Source: Bubalus kerabau | Lineage: Eukaryota > Chordata > Mammalia > Artiodactyla > Bovidae | Reading direction: 5' to 3' | DNA: 64,000 bases | Assembly: GCF_029407905.1 (NCBI RefSeq) | Contig: NC_073628.1 | Span: 64,240,501 to 64,304,500 of the forward strand | In this document: in pieces, positions 1 to 10,696 of the stretch | How positions within the stretch are numbered: the first letter of the stretch is position 1 | Layout: each line of letters begins with the position of its first letter | Translations under genes and position numbers: made by a program | Notes under the pieces: generated by a model | Database searches by the model: none | What the model was told of the DNA's origin: nothing | What the model saw: only the letters and a program-made list of their open reading frames with translations

Positions 1-629
1 TTCATGGGAAATAGATGGGGAAACAGTGGAAACAGTCTCCGACTTTATTTTTTCGGGCTCCAAAATCACTGCAGATGGTGATTGCAGCCATGAAATTAAA
101 AGATGCTTTTTTCTTGGAAGGAAAGTTATGACCAACCTAGATAGCATATTCAAAAGCAGAGACATTACTTTGCCAACAAAGGTTCATCTAGTCAAGGCTA
201 TGGTTTTTCCAGTGGTCATGTATAGATGTGAGATTTGGGCTGTGAAGAAAGCTGAGTGCTGAAGAATTGATGCTTTTGAACTGTGGTGTTGGAGAAGACT
301 CTTGAGAGTCCCTTGGACTGCAAGGAGATTCAACCAGTCCATTCTAAAGGAGATCACTCCTGGGTGTTCATTGGAAGGAATGATGCTAAAGCTGAAACTC
401 CAATACTTTGGCCACCTGATGCGAAGAGCTGACTCATTGGAAAAGACTCTGATACTGGGAGGGATTGAGGGCAGGAGAAGGGGATGACAGAAGATGAGAT
501 GGCTGGATGGCATCACCAACTTGATGGACATGAGTTTGAGTGAACTCTGGGAGTTGGTGATGGACAGGGACGCCTGGCATGCTTTGATTCATGGGGTCTC
601 ACACGACTGAGCAACTGAACTGAACTGAA
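1..629 (+). mobile_element. BovB LINE 3' fragment (enters from left edge)
   Basis: This is the C-terminal end of the BovB (RTE clade) reverse transcriptase ORF plus the short 3' tail. Translation around 26-262 gives the conserved block SKITADGDCSHEIKR, then DITLPTKV and AMVFPVVMY. The element ends with the diagnostic gagcaactgaactgaactga at about 610-629. Stops break the frame after residue 78 (a UGA near 260) and again downstream, so the copy is dead. The RT catalytic core lies outside the window or was lost by 5' truncation. Confidence 0.93.
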
Positions 630-1001
630 AGAAAATAAGAAAATAATTCAACTAAAAATTCAAGCAAAACATAAATCTCAGAGTAGAAATCAAGTAGAAT
701 AATGAATTTCAAAACCAATTTATATTTTCCTAAGCTTTGCTTATGGAAAGAAGAGATTAAAAAAAAAAAAAAAAAAACTAAAGAGTACAATGAATATTGA
801 CTATTTGATATAGCAAGAATATAAATATTAATGGATATGTATAAGCTATCAGAATTTATAATAAAACTTTAAAAATAAACGTATGTTCTTGAAAGACAAG
901 TAGGAAAACTAGCAATGATTTGAATGTATGAAACAATATTACTAAAGTCTAAGCATTTAGATGGGGTCTTGTTAAAAAAATTATCCAAATGTTGCATTAA
1001 A
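630..1001. other. Unassigned AT-rich spacer
   Basis: AT-rich sequence with an A-run at about 760-777. No ORF homology or repeat family is recognised. The A-run could be the tail of an unrecognised retroinsertion. Confidence 0.5.
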
Positions 1002-1007
1002 TGGAAT

Positions 1008-2357
1008 CAGTTCAGTTCAGTCGCTCAGTCGTGTCCGACTCTTTGTGGCCTCATGAATCACAGCACGCTAGGCCTCCCTGTCCATCACCAACTCCTGGAG
1101 TTCACTGAGACTCACATCCATCGAGTCATTGATGCCATCCAGCCATCTCATCCTCTGTCGTCCCCTTCTCCTCCTGCCCCCAATCCCTCCCAGCATCAGA
1201 GTCTTTTCCAATGAGTCAACTCTTCGCATGAGGTGGCCAAAGTACTGGAGTTTCAGCTTTAGCATCATTCCTTCCAAAGAAATCCCAGGGCTGATCTCCT
1301 TCAGAATGAACTGGTTGGATCTCCTTGCAGTCCAAGGGACTCTCAAGAATCTTCTCCAACACCACAGTTCAAAATCATCAATTCTTCACGCTCAGCCTTC
1401 TTCACAGTCCAACTCTCACATTCATACATGACCACTGGAAAAACCATAGCCTTGACTAGACGGACCTTTGTTGGCAAAGTAATGTCTCTGCTTTTCAATA
1501 TGCTATCTAGGTTGGTCATAACTTTCCTTCCAAGGAGTAAGCATCTTTTAATTTCATGGCTGCAGTCACCATCTGCAGTGATTTTGGAGCCCAGAAAAAT
1601 AAAGTCTGACACTGTTTCCACTGTTTCCCCATCTATTTCCCATGAAGTGATGGGACTGGATGCCATGATCTTCGTTTTCTGAATGTTGAGCTTTAAGCCA
1701 ACTTTTTCACTCTCCACTTTCACTTTCATCAAGAGGCTTTTTTGTTCCTCTTCACTTTCTGCCATAAGGGTGGTGTCATCTGCATATCTGAGGTTATTGA
1801 TATTTCTCTCGGCAATCTTGATTCCAGCTTGTGTTTCTTTCAGTCCAGCATTTCTCATGATGTACTATGCATATAAGTTAAATAAGCAGTGTTTCAATAT
1901 ACAGCCTTGACATACTCTTTTTCCTATTTGGGAACAGTCCGTTGTTTCGTTTCCAGTTCTTACTGTTGCTTCCTGACCTGCATACAGATTTCTCAAGAGG
2001 CAAGTCAGGTGGTCTGGTATTCCCGTCTCTTTCAGAATTTCCCACAGTTTATTGTGATCCACACAGTCAAAGGCTTTGGCATTGTCAATAAAGCAGAAAC
2101 AGATGTTTTTCTGGAACTCTCTTGTTTTTTCCATGATCCGGCGGATGTTGGCAATTTGATCTCTGGTTCCCCTGCCTTTTCTAAAACCAGCTTGAACATC
2201 AGGAAGTTCATGGTTCGCATATTGCTGAAGCCTGGCTTGGAGAATTTTGAGCATTACTTTACTAGCATGTGAGATGAGTGCAACTGTGCCGTAGTTTGAG
2301 TGTTCTTTGGCATTGCCTTTCTTTGGGATCGGGATGAAAACTGACCTTTTCCAGTTC
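1008..2357 (-). mobile_element. BovB LINE, 5'-truncated, 1.35 kb
   Basis: Reverse-oriented BovB starting with its tail (cagttcagttcagtcgctca on the plus strand) and running into the RT core. The hexamer tggaat stands at both ends (1002-1007 and 2358-2363) and is a plausible short target duplication. The 5' end is truncated upstream of the RT palm, so there is no endonuclease domain. Frameshifts split the ORF into three pieces. Confidence 0.92.
1343..2254 (-). pseudogene. BovB reverse transcriptase core (broken)
   Basis: The upstream piece (1865-2254) reads LPDVQAGFRKGRGTRDQIAN, then motif A CFIDNAKAFDCVDH, then GKRVCQGCILKHCLFNLYA (motif B region). The downstream piece (1343-1858) begins just after the motif B region and carries motif C RYADDTTLMAES. 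These are the finger and palm motifs of an RTE-type RT that in an active element would perform target-primed reverse transcription. The interruption between motifs B and C, and later frameshifts, make it non-functional. The aspartates of motifs A and C are present. Confidence 0.88.
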
Positions 2358-2363
2358 TGGAAT

Positions 2364-2647
2364 AGAAGTGGTTAATTAAAAAGTTTTTAAATTACTATGC
2401 TATTATGAAAAGGGGAATGTTATAACTAAGAACAAACATTTTTATGGGCACTTTTACCCCAAAAGACCATATATGGAGTTACAAAATAAGTCACACCAAA
2501 AGTCAAATTTGCAACATTGGATTATTTTACACAGTGAATTTATTACAGTGAATTTATCAGTATTATCAATAAATAAAAAATAATATGGGATTTTAAAATT
2601 GCATCACTGATAATATCAAACTATAGCAAATATTATGATTATGTAAC
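2364..2647. other. Unassigned AT-rich spacer
   Basis: AT-rich, no coding signal. Short direct repeats of acagtgaatttat lie around 2530-2560. Confidence 0.45.
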
Positions 2648-2655
2648 ATATGTAA

Positions 2656-2932
2656 GCAATGGCAATCCACTCCAGTACTCTTGACTGGAGAATCCCATTG
2701 ACGGAGGAGCCTGGTAGGCTGCAGTCCATGGGATCGCTGAGGGTCGGACACAACTATGCGACTTCAGCTTCACTTTTCACTATCATGCATTGGAGAAGGA
2801 AATGGCAATCCACTCCAGTGTTCTTACTTGGAAAATCCCAGGGACGGCAGAGCCTGGTGAGCTTTCGTCTATGTGGTTGCACAGAGTCAGACAAAACTGA
2901 AGCGACTTAGCAGCAGCACCAGCAGCAGCAAT
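2656..2932 (+). mobile_element. BOV-A2 SINE (two Bov-A units) with CAG tail
   Basis: Two tandem Bov-A monomers, each with the ggcaatccactccagt block and a 3' gagtcagacaaaactga-like end, closed by a (CAG)n-rich tail. An 8-bp target duplication atatgtaa flanks it at 2648-2655 and 2933-2940. Bov-A units are non-autonomous and are thought to use BovB machinery because they share its 3' end. Confidence 0.92.
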
Positions 2933-2940
2933 ATATGTAA

Positions 2941-3520
2941 AATGTCTATACTTTTATTTAATTTTATCAATATTTCTCAAAGAATTCTTATGCTAACCAC
3001 TCAGAGTTAGTAGAGATTCCAAGGTTTAAGGATATGGTTTTCAGTAAGACCATCCTTACTCTAGATGAAAACCACAGTTTTGGGGGGCTCCAGGGCACAG
3101 GCACTTATCAGCAACTGAATATAAATTCAGAAGCTGCACATGTCCTCAGGTTTGATACTTAAGTACAATGACAGAACTCAGAAAAGTGCTATACTTACTA
3201 TTATTGTTTTATTTTAAGTGGTACAAATATGACCAGCCAAGTGAATGGTCACATCAGGTAAATCTAGGAAGGTCTAGAAAGCAGACCTACTGCATTTTCT
3301 CTCCATGTCAAATCTAGAAGCCTGAGGCTATGCTGAAAAGACCAACCATGTGGGTATAAAGTGTCCATCCTGAGACTACCATTAATCACCAGCATAAAGT
3401 CAGTAGAATAATAAAGACAGTACTACCACTTTGAAAATCAGAAGGGTTTAGAATCATATCTCAGGGAAAGACTTGAAAAAAAAATTTTTAGAAAACAAAA
3501 TTTAATACCTCCCTCTTTTA
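2941..3520. other. Unassigned spacer
   Basis: No ORF homology or clear repeat. The sequence is less AT-rich than its neighbours, but I cannot name a family. Confidence 0.4.
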
Positions 3521-4358
3521 CAACGGCAATATTTCACTTTCAGCAATGGATAGACATCTAGACAGAAATATTAGTAAAGAAACATTGGATTTAAAGAACA
3601 CATTATACCTGAAGGACTTAACAGATTGTACAGAAAATGCCATCCAACCTCTGGAGAATACACATTTTCTCAGTTACACCTGGACATTCTCCAAGATCAC
3701 AGATGGGACCACAGAATAAGTCTTGACAAATGAAAGAAGATTGAGATCAGATTAAGCATGTGTTCTTACATAAATGTACAAAACTAGAAATCAATTATAA
3801 AAAGAAAACTGGAAAATCCATAAATATGTGGAGAATAAACAGCCATTGGATCAAAAAAGAAGTCAAAGAGAAATTTTACAAAAATACCTTGAGACAAATA
3901 CATATAAATATAACACATCAAAATTTACTGTGTATAGCAGAAGCATTTTAGAGAGGGACATCTTAGTCATAAATGCCTATATTAAGAAAGAAGTAAGATT
4001 TCAAATGGTGGCTTGTTGAGGTCCTTTAATGTACTGGAACCTGGTGGTCTGGAGTCAACAATAAGAAAGTAGAAGAGAGAGAGAAAGAGGCTGATATTCC
4101 TTGGTTTATGCAGAAAAGCAATAAAGCTCTTGACAAGGGGCTTGCACTGCTTCACATAGGCACAGGGCACCCTCTCACGAGGGTCTTGCAAGCCCGAGCA
4201 AGAAAGTGAGCTCAGTGGGCTTCTGTGCTCCAAAGAATTAGATTGAGAGAGAGAAAGAAAGAAAGAAAGACACAGGGACCCAAGCTCTGATGGACCACGG
4301 TGTTTTATTCAACATAGTGTGGATATATATACTGTCTTACGACATAGCTTTGTTCAGC

Positions 4359-4612
4359 AAAGATAAAGATCAAAAGTCCAGACTTACAAATTATCAAGTA
4401 AAGATAAAAAATTATTAAGTAAAGTAAAGATCAAATTATCTTTAATTTGATAATAAAGATTATCAAGAGAAAAAGATCTTTACTTGATAATATTGATAAC
4501 TTTACTTGATAAAAAAAAAGATCTTGATAATTTAATATTATCAAGTAAAGTAAAGTTCAAAAGTCCAGAGTTACAAATTATCAAGTATCAAGACTTACAA
4601 ATTATCAAATAA
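4359..4612. repeat. Direct and inverted repeats of ttatcaagtaaag inside the LTR
   Basis: The unit ttatcaagtaaag occurs several times, with its reverse complement ctttacttgataa at about 4471 and 4500. A longer module, caaaagtccagacttacaaa, recurs at 4370 and (one substitution) at 4558, and its end acttacaaattatcaa recurs a third time near 4593. It looks like a local expansion of one LTR segment that acquired inverted copies. Confidence 0.8.
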
Positions 4613-4861
4613 ACATAAGGCAATCCATATCAAAGAGAGAGGGTTGTAAATAATCACTTTTACTGTATGGTTCATAAAAAGGAAGAGGATCAAAAATAGT
4701 TACTTATCACCGTATGGAAAAACTAACGAAGGAAATGCATGCATTCCTCAGCCCTGGGAGTGGTTTGCCACTCCTCTTAATTCCTGAATATTCAGGACTT
4801 AATAAAGAACAGATGATTCATGACAGATCCAAAACAGCACACAGGAAGCCTCCTGTTAAAT

Positions 4862-5078
4862 GCTTCCTGACAGTGGCTCAGAGGGTAAAGCATCTGCCTG
4901 CAATGTAGAAGACCCAGGTTTGATCCCTGGGTCAGGAAGATCCCCTGGAGAAGGAAATGGCAACTCACTCCGATACTCTTGCCTGGAAAATCCCATGGAC
5001 GGAGAAGCCTGGTAGGCTACAGCCCATGGGGTTGCAGAGTCGGACACGACTGAGCAACCTCACTTTCACTTTCACTTT
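4862..5078 (+). mobile_element. Bov-tA SINE
   Basis: The tRNA-derived head runs from gcttcctgacagtggctcag, with A-box-like agtggctcagagggtaa and B-box-like ggtttgatccctgg. The Bov-A body follows and ends gagtcggacacgactgagca and (ctttca)n. Flanking ttaaa copies may be a short target duplication. It lies within the minus-strand LTR and so is younger than it. Confidence 0.92.
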
Positions 5079-6026
5079 AAAGATCTCAAATAAGCCAACT
5101 TTATACCTTAAGAAAGTATAGGTCAAAGTTAGTAGAAGAAACTAAGGCCAAAGTTGGTAGGGGGAGGAAATATAAAATGTAATAGTAGAAATAAATAAAT
5201 GGAGACTAAACATACAATAGAAAAAAATCAGAGAAAGTAAGAAGTAGTTATTTTAAAAGATAAAGTAGAGAAACTTTTAGCTATACCTACGAGGAAATAA
5301 AGAGAAAGAACTCAAATAAAATTAGAAATGAAAGGGAGACATTACAAATGAAACCATACAATATAAAGGATCAACAGAGACTACCATAAGCAAATATTTG
5401 CCCCAAAACTAATACACTTGAAGAAACACTTAAACCATACTACCTATTGATGCTGTTTTTGAAAATAAAATAAAAATTTAAACCAATTGCTAGTAATAAG
5501 ATTAATACTCAAAATCTTCCAAAAAATAACTCGATCAGATGGTTTAATTGATGAGTTTTATGAAACATTTAAATAATTAATGGCAATCCTTCAGAAATTC
5601 TTAAAAATTGGGTGAAGAAGGTATATTGCCAAACTATTTTAGGACCCCAGCATTACCTTGATAAGAAAAATTGCAGACCAATACTACTGTATTATGGATA
5701 TAAAAATCATTAACAAAATATTAGCAAACCAAATACAACAGTATATTAAAATGATTATACACCACAATCAAGCAGGATTTATTTCACAGATGTTAGAATG
5801 ACTCAACAATTGAAAATTAATCATTATGATAAATCACGCTAACAAAAGTTTAAAATTACACTATCATCTCAAAGATGCAGAAAAAGCTTCTGATAAAATT
5901 CGACACCCATTCATAAAAGCTCTCAAACTAGGTATACAGACAACCTACGTTGGCAAAATAAAGGATATGTAAAACAAGTCCACAAGCAACACCATATTTA
6001 ATGGTGAAAGGTTGAAAGCATTTTAT

Positions 6027-6292
6027 CTGCTGCTGCTGCTGCTAAGTCACTTCAGTCGTGTCTGACTCTGCAACCCCATAGACAGCAGCCCACCAGGCTT
6101 CCCCGTCCCTGGGATTCTCCAGGCAAGAACACTGGAGTGGGTGGCCATTTCCTTCTCCAATGCATGAAAGTGAAAAGTGAAAGTGAAGTCGCTCAGTCAT
6201 GTCCAACTCTTAGCGACCCCATGGACTGCAGCCTACCAGGCTCCTCCATCCATGGGATTTTCCAGGCAAGAGTACTGGAGTGGGATGCCATT
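6027..6292 (-). mobile_element. BOV-A2 SINE, minus strand
   Basis: Starts with the (CTG)n complement of the CAG tail, then two Bov-A units in reverse, ending ggagtgggatgccatt. It splits L1 ORF2 at the codons for a KAF...RSG-like stretch; the L1 reads on at aagatcaggaac. Confidence 0.9.
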
Positions 6293-6509
6293 AAGATCAG
6301 GAACTAATCAAGGGGGACCATTCTTGCCACTTTTAGTCAACATAGTACTGGCAGTTGTGGCATGGAACTCCAAAAGATTCCAAATACCCAAAGTAATCCT
6401 CAGCAAGATCAACAAAGTTGGAGGCATCCTGCTTCCTAATTTCAAAATATAAATCTAGTCATCAAAAGAAAATGGCACTGGCATAAGGATAGACACATAG
6501 ATAAATGGA

Positions 6510-7293
6510 TGTTTTGTTGAAAGCTTTCACTTTCATCTCAGGTTCAAAGGATTTGTTAACAAAGTAAGCCACTCATTATATACAAATAAAGAATACAAAT
6601 ATGTATTAAAGAATTATCTAGCTTACTTTTAATATACTAACATTAAAAGAAAAGAAAAATAGAAACAGCAGAGCATGCATCACAAAATTCAGTTTTGACC
6701 AACATCCAGAATCAAATAGTGCTGTGAAGTCCCATGACACAGCACATCTCAAGTCCCAACTGGGAAAACGTCCCAAGCAATGTGTCTGCTCCATGAGTGA
6801 GATGTCAAAGATCCTAGTTCAGGTTCCTGCTTATAATCCCAGGATGCAAAGGGATATCACCATCAACCTGTAAGTAAACAGCAGCTCTGATTTCATGTTA
6901 ATGTGTAAAACTTGGAATGTTGTTAAGCCCAGGGCTTTGTTGTCCAGCCCTCCTCCAGGAACTCAACAATCTCAAGATTCATCCCTTATCTTATCTGTGG
7001 TGTTGCAAGTCTTGAATTCACAGCTGGCAGTCACTCACAGTCAGGAAAGTGTCCAGGGAGGTGAGTAGCAAGGCCAGAGACCTACTCTGCTTTGTCTCTG
7101 AAGCCTGTTGCTGCTGCTAAGTCGCTTCAGTCATGTCCAACTCTGTGCGACCCCAGAGACGGCAGCCCACCAGGCTCCCCCGTCCCTGGGATTCTCCAGG
7201 CAAGAACACTGGAGTGGGTTGCCATTTCTTTCTCCAATGCATGAAAGTGATAAGTGAAGTGAAGCCTAAACAAGACTATTTAATTTCCTAACA
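6510..7293 (-). mobile_element. Solo LTR, 5-bp-TSD family, copy 1
   Basis: Read on the minus strand it starts TGTTAGGAAATTAAA and ends TTTCAACAAAACA, giving proper TG...CA ends. It is flanked by atgga (6505-6509) and atggt (7294-7298), a near-perfect 5-bp duplication. It aligns along its whole length with the plus-strand copy at 55858-56770, sharing blocks such as cttcagagacaaagcagag and aagtaagctagataattc. A Bov-A unit is inserted at 7107-7260. Five-bp duplications are typical of ERVL/class III elements, but I cannot name the family. Confidence 0.8.
7107..7260 (-). mobile_element. Single Bov-A unit in the LTR
   Basis: One Bov-A monomer in reverse with a (CTG)n start. The target duplication gaagcct is exact at 7100-7106 and 7261-7267. 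Removing it restores the alignment of this LTR with the second copy at 55.9 kb. Confidence 0.9.
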
Positions 7294-7295
7294 AT

Positions 7296-7509
7296 GGTGG
7301 TGGTGTTGGGTTAATGGCAAAGTCGTATCTGACTCTTGCAACCCCATGGACTATGGCCTGCCAGGCTCCTATACCCCAGAGACTCTCCCAGCAAGAATAC
7401 TGGAGTGGATTGTCATTTCCTTCTCAAGGGGATCTTCCCAACCTAGAAATCGAAACTGGGTCTCTTGCATTGCAGGCAGATTCTTTACTGACTGAGCTAC
7501 AAGTGAAGC
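7296..7509 (-). mobile_element. Bov-tA SINE, minus strand
   Basis: Reverse Bov-tA with the body tctgactcttgcaaccccat and a decayed tRNA head (gcaggcagattctttactga...gagctac) at the right end. It abuts the LTR edge at about 7294, with (tgg)n at the junction. Confidence 0.87.
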
Positions 7510-8455
7510 CACCTCCCTAATAGTGGATCAGATTAAAAAGCCCAGGAATAAACACACACATATATGGTCATTATAATTCACAGTAAAGGAACCCAAAATA
7601 TATAATAGGGAAAGAATAAATCTATCAATAAATGGTTTAGAAAAATTTGACAGCAACATCCCTAATAACAGAGACCAATAGAACATAGATTAAAGACCTG
7701 AACCTAAAATTTGCAAGTGTAAAACTAGAAGAAAATCTAAAGTGTAAGTCCCTTGACACCATTCTTAGCAATAAGTTTTAAAACTTTCACATCAGAAGCA
7801 AAGGCAACAAAATCAAAATAAGTTAGGCTACATCAAACTAAAATGCTTCTGCACAGCAAAAGAAACCATCTACAAAATGAAAAGGAAACCTATGTAATGT
7901 GAGAAAATATTTGCAACACATATCTCATTAGGGGTTAATATTATATATATATATAAAATCCATCCAGCTCAGTAGCAAAAAATAGCAAAAGTTTAATTAT
8001 CAATGGGCAGAGGAATTTAAAAAACACTTCTTCAAAGAGGACATACAGATGGAAGACTGGTACATGGAGACATGCTCATGTCATTAATAATCAGGGTAAA
8101 GCAAATAAAAACAACAATGGATAGTGCCTCATACCTGTTAGAATGAGTATTATCCAAAAGAAGATATAATAAATGTGTTGAGGATGTGATGAACAGGCTG
8201 AGACCTTTTTGAACTTAGTGGGAATGGAAATTGGTGTAGCAACTGTATAAAACAGTGTGGAGGTGCTTCAAGAAATTAAAAAATTAAAAATAGAAATACC
8301 ATATGATCTGGGAATTCTGTTTATAGGTTTAGATCTGAAGGAAAGAAATCACATTCTCAAAGAGATATCTCCACCGCCCCCCCATGTTTATTGCAGCATT
8401 ACTTACAATACCCAACATATAGAAACAAGTGTCCCTGGATATATATATATATATA

Positions 8456-8672
8456 GCTTCACTGGTGGCTCAGTTGTAAAGGATCTGCCTCCAATACAGG
8501 TTTGATTCCTCAGTCGGGAAGATCCCCTGGAAGATGGCATGGCAACCCACGCCAGTATTCTTGCCTGGAAAATCCCATGGGCAGAGGAGCCTGGTAGGCT
8601 ACGGTCCATAGGATCACAAAGTGTAGGACTCCACCAAAGTGCACCAAAGTGACTTAGCATGCAATCGTGCAT
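8456..8672 (+). mobile_element. Bov-tA SINE
   Basis: Head gcttcactggtggctcagt with B-box-like ggtttgattcctcag, then the Bov-A body and a diverged tail. It sits directly after a (TA)n tract in the old L1. Confidence 0.9.
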
Positions 8673-8735
8673 ATATCAGTTCAGTCACTCAGTCTTTAAC
8701 TTCTACTATAATTTATAAATAAAATGCATACATTT

Positions 8736-9092
8736 CAGTTCACTTCAGTTGCTCAGTTGTGTCTGACTCTGCGACCCCATGGACTGCAGCACGCCAGGCT
8801 TCTGTGTCCATCACCTACTCCCAGAGCTTGTTCAAATTCATATCCACCAAGTCGGTGATGCCATCCAACCATCTCATCCTCTGTCATCCCCTTCTCCTCC
8901 TGCCTTCTGTCTTTCCCAGCATCAGGGTCTTTTCCAATGAGTCAATTCTTCATATCATGTGGACAAAATATTGGAGCTTCCCCTTCAGCCATCAGGCCTT
9001 CCAATAAATATTCAGGACTGATTTCATTAGGATTGACTGATTTGATCTCCTTACAGTCCAAGGGACTCTCAAGAGTCTTGTCTAACACTGTG
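8736..9092 (-). mobile_element. BovB 3' fragment, minus strand
   Basis: Starts cagttcacttcagttgctca and ends within the RT C-terminal region near gactctcaagagtcttg. About 357 bp of the BovB 3' end remain. A separate 18-20 bp BovB tail snippet, cagttcagtcactcagtc, lies just upstream at about 8679. Confidence 0.88.
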
Positions 9093-9179
9093 GTACTTAC
9101 AGCAATACACATATAGACATATGTATATACACACAGAGAGATATACATGTGTATACACATACACACACACACACACACA
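9093..9179. repeat. AC/AT-rich simple repeat
   Basis: Degenerate (tatg/caca) tract ending in a pure (CA)8 run at about 9163-9178. Confidence 0.85.
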
Positions 9180-9422
9180 ATGGAATATTGTGCCAAATTA
9201 AAAAGGAAATTCTAGTTCATCAAAAGAGAAATGGGTAAAGAAGATGGGGTACATATAAACAGTGGAATATTAGCCATAAAAATGAAAAAAATAATGTCAT
9301 TTGCAGCAACATGGATAGACCTAGAGATTGTCACACTGAGTGAAGCTTGCTTCAAACAGAGAAAGACAAATATCATATGACCTTACCTATATGTGGAATT
9401 TACAAAATGGTACAGTAAACTT

Positions 9423-9669
9423 TTAATACTGTCCATGAGCTTCTCAAGGCAAGAATACTGAAGTGGTTTGTCATTCCTTTCTCCAGTGGACCACGTTCTG
9501 TCAGAAACTCTCCACCATGACCCATTCATCTTGGGTGGCCCTACATGGCAGGGCTCATAGTTTCATTGAGTTAGACTCCAGGAGTTGGTGATAGATAGGG
9601 AGGCCTGGCATGCTGCAGTCCATAGGGTCACAAAGAGTTGGACATGACTGAGCGACTGAACTAAACTGA
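9423..9669 (+). mobile_element. BovB chimera: inverted 5' segment joined to 3' end
   Basis: The left part (9423-9576) is BovB 5'-region sequence in reverse; its complement contains gtggtccactggagaaaggaat and gtctaactcaatgaaact. The right part (9577-9669) is the BovB 3' end in forward orientation, closing gactgagcgactgaactaaa. An 11-bp target duplication acagtaaactt encloses the whole (9412-9422; 9670-9680), so it was one insertion event in the old L1. Confidence 0.85.
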
Positions 9670-9810
9670 ACAGTAAACTTATTTATAAAATGGAATAAAC
9701 TTGTTTGCAAGACAGAAATAGAGTCACAGATGTAGAAACTAAACTTATGGTTTCCATGGGGGGAAAGGGGAGAGGGATAAATTGGGAGATTGAAATTGAT
9801 GTATATACAC

Positions 9811-9813
<3 letters not shown>

Positions 9814-9842
<29 letters not shown>
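9814..9842. repeat. (TA)n microsatellite
   Basis: About 14 TA units inside the L1 3' UTR, probably length-variable. Confidence 0.9.
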
Positions 9843-9845
<3 letters not shown>

Positions 9846-10153
9846 AGATAATTAATAAGGACTGCTGGATAGAATAGGGAAATTTTCTCAATACTCTGTA
9901 ATGACCTATATGGTAAAAATATCTAAAAAAAAAGTGTATATATGTACATGATAACTGATTCACCTTGTGGTACAGTAGAAACTAATGCACCATTGTAAGT
10001 CAACCCCATTCAAATATTTTTTAAAGGAGTTCTTGTCTTTTGAAACAAATATGAATGGCAAGAGGACCTGATGCTAAGTGAATATGTGAAACAAACAAAT
10101 AAAAAATAACAAATACTGTGTGATCACACTTATATGTAGAATCTAAGAAAACA

Positions 10154-10342
10154 GACCCTGATGCTGGGAAAGATTGAAGGCAGGAGGAGAAGGGGACGAC
10201 AGAGGATGAGATGGATGGATGGTATCACTGACTCAATGGACATGAGTTGAGCAAGCTCTGGGAGTTGGTGATGTATAGGGAAGCCTGTCATGCTGCAGTC
10301 CCTGGGTCTCAAAGAGTCAGACATGACTGAGCTACTGAACTG
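10154..10342 (+). mobile_element. Short BovB 3' end
   Basis: 189 bp of the BovB 3' end, ending actgagctactgaactg. A 9-bp target duplication aagaaaaca is exact at 10145-10153 and 10343-10351. Confidence 0.92.
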
Positions 10343-10494
10343 AAGAAAACAAATAAGCAAAGTACAAGCAAATGAGCAAACTCAAATAAACAGAAAACAG
10401 ATTGGTGTGATTGCCAGAGGAGGGGTCTGGGGGCAATGGAAATATAACAAGGTACACAAAAGGTGCTAATTTACAGCAATAGATAGATAGATAG

Positions 10495-10696
10495 TGAAGA
10501 CGCTCAGTCGTGTCTGACTCTTTGCGACCACATGGACAGTAGCCAACCAGGGTCCTCTGTCCATGTGATTTTCCAGGCAAGAATACTGGAGTGTGTTTCC
10601 ATTTCCTTCTCCAGGGGATCTTCCCGACCCAGGGATCGAACCTAGGTCTCCTGCATTGTAGGCAGACGCTTTACCATCTGAGCCACTAGGGAAGTT
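10495..10696 (-). mobile_element. Bov-tA SINE, minus strand
   Basis: Reverse body from gaagacgctcagtcgtgtct to the tRNA head complement ctttaccatctgagccacta. A (gata)n run lies at its left edge (about 10481-10494). Confidence 0.92.

Larger units (their letters stand above)
4006..5084 (-). mobile_element. Solo LTR (class II suspected), interrupted by a SINE
   Basis: On the minus strand this region has LTR features: a polyadenylation signal (aataaa, plus-strand 4304-4309), then a pyrimidine-rich tail with agaaag repeats (plus-strand 4246-4271), and an end reading ...caagccacca at 4006. It splits the old L1, and the L1 reads on beyond 5089. The flanks share tcaaa (4001-4005; 5086-5090). A Bov-tA at about 4862-5078 lies inside it, and an unusual AT-rich repeat block sits at 4359-4612. 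The family assignment is from general appearance only. Confidence 0.6.
3525..10045 (+). mobile_element. Old L1 LINE, ORF2 to 3' UTR, in several pieces
   Basis: L1 ORF2-like sequence continues in one orientation through 3525-4005, 5089-6026, 6293-6509, 7510-8455, 9180-9422 and 9670-10045, separated by inserted LTRs, SINEs and BovB pieces. Recognisable stretches include RT-region sequence at 5690-5960, ORF2 C-terminal PKVILSKINKVGGILLPNF near 6390, and the 3' UTR with actgattcaccttgtggtac near 9953. Stops and indels are dense, and an internal deletion is visible near 6358. The piece order fits one parent L1 that acted as a landing pad. Confidence 0.85.

Noticed and set aside
8456..8672. tRNA-like A and B boxes in Bov-tA heads
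   Set aside because: They are SINE promoters derived from tRNA; no acceptor stem or cloverleaf, so not tRNA genes.
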